Below, piece after piece: positions 63,883 to 64,000 of a stretch of 64,000 nt of DNA; position 1 is the stretch's first letter, and the number at the start of each line of letters is the position of its first letter. The position numbers were made by a program, and so were the translations under genes. The notes beneath the pieces are model-generated. The model was not told the DNA's origin, searched no databases, and saw only the letters and a program-made list of their open reading frames with translations. Where the stretch lies: NCBI RefSeq assembly GCF_000805385.1, contig NZ_JTJW01000006.1, forward strand, positions 930,001 to 994,000. Reading direction: 5' to 3'. Source of the DNA: Mycolicibacterium setense. Lineage in GTDB: Bacteria; Actinomycetota; Actinomycetes; Mycobacteriales; Mycobacteriaceae.

Positions 63883-64000
63883 ATGGCCAAAGCCGCACGC
63901 AAGCCGTTGATCGCCGGCAACTGGAAGATGAACCTCAACCATTTCGAGGCCATCGCCCTGGTGCAGAAGATCGCATTCGCCTTGCCGGACAAGTACTTTG
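63883..64000 (+). CDS. tpiA: Triosephosphate isomerase, 5' part
   Basis: The first 39 codons of the enzyme: [20 protein letters not shown] with the AGNWKMN motif (asparagine and catalytic lysine), then [20 protein letters not shown]. The gene is cut by the window edge, not truncated by mutation. It starts two bases after pgk. Confidence 0.95.
   Translation, partial: MAKAARKPLIAGNWKMNLNHFEAIALVQKIAFALPDKYF

Overview
The window looks like a chromosomal segment of a fast-growing mycobacterium (Mycolicibacterium-type). DNA is GC-rich, many genes start with GTG or TTG, and stop/start overlaps of ATGA/GTGA type are common. The backbone gene order matches, from memory, the Mycobacterium tuberculosis block Rv1379-Rv1438: pyrR-pyrB-pyrC-carA-carB-pyrF, mihF-gmk-rpoZ-coaBC-metK, a monooxygenase/CYP132-like P450/AraC locus, a LipH-type esterase, priA, fmt-rsmB-rpe-ribD, P55-lprG, ribE-ribBA-ribH, uvrC-rapZ-yvcK-whiA, and gap-pgk-tpiA. 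Mycobacterial markers include mihF, P55/LprG and a lipoprotein gamma-glutamyltransferase. No rRNA, tRNA, CRISPR array, insertion sequence or phage gene was seen.

Region by region. 1-4436: end of an ABC uptake operon (permease, ATPase) overlapping a large AprA/fumarate-reductase-like flavoprotein that carries a C-terminal HEAT-repeat domain. 4492-9186: DinB-like protein, large ATPase-LuxR regulator, small conserved protein, serine hydrolase. 9344-13303: catabolic cassette of zinc alcohol dehydrogenase, aldehyde dehydrogenase and MHS-type transporter. 13333-22110: pyrimidine operon with a PyrR-binding leader that can hide the pyrR ribosome binding site and a hairpin at the end. 22193-27147: collagen-like secreted protein, then mihF-gmk-rpoZ-coaBC-metK closed by a perfect 15-bp terminator stem. 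27163-32319: TetR/SRPBCC divergent pair with a 22-bp palindrome between them, then the monooxygenase-P450 pair divergent from its AraC regulator. 32394-41539: exported catalase-like peroxidase with cytochrome b561, esterase, lysoplasmalogenase, degenerate PriA, MarR/SDR divergent pair with a palindromic operator, and a DUF2207/LemA membrane pair. 41573-51324: fmt-rsmB-rpe-ribD, a candidate iron box with a 51-codon gene, P55-lprG, and the rest of riboflavin synthesis. 51335-64000: ggtB, uvrC-rapZ-yvcK-whiA, an ABC exporter/phospholipase-D pair, and glycolytic gap-pgk-tpiA (the last truncated by the window edge).

Most of the window is core metabolism: de novo UMP synthesis, riboflavin synthesis, S-adenosylmethionine and CoA synthesis, lower glycolysis, translation initiation (fmt) and rRNA modification (rsmB). 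The accessory parts are mostly small regulator-plus-enzyme modules with operators that can be read from the sequence. The least familiar assemblies are the transporter/flavoprotein-HEAT operon at the left end, the peroxidase-b561 pair, the candidate IdeR-controlled micro-gene next to P55-lprG, and a nine-codon ORF formed by a tandem duplication between rapZ and yvcK. No sequence searches could be run; family calls rest on motifs recognised by eye.
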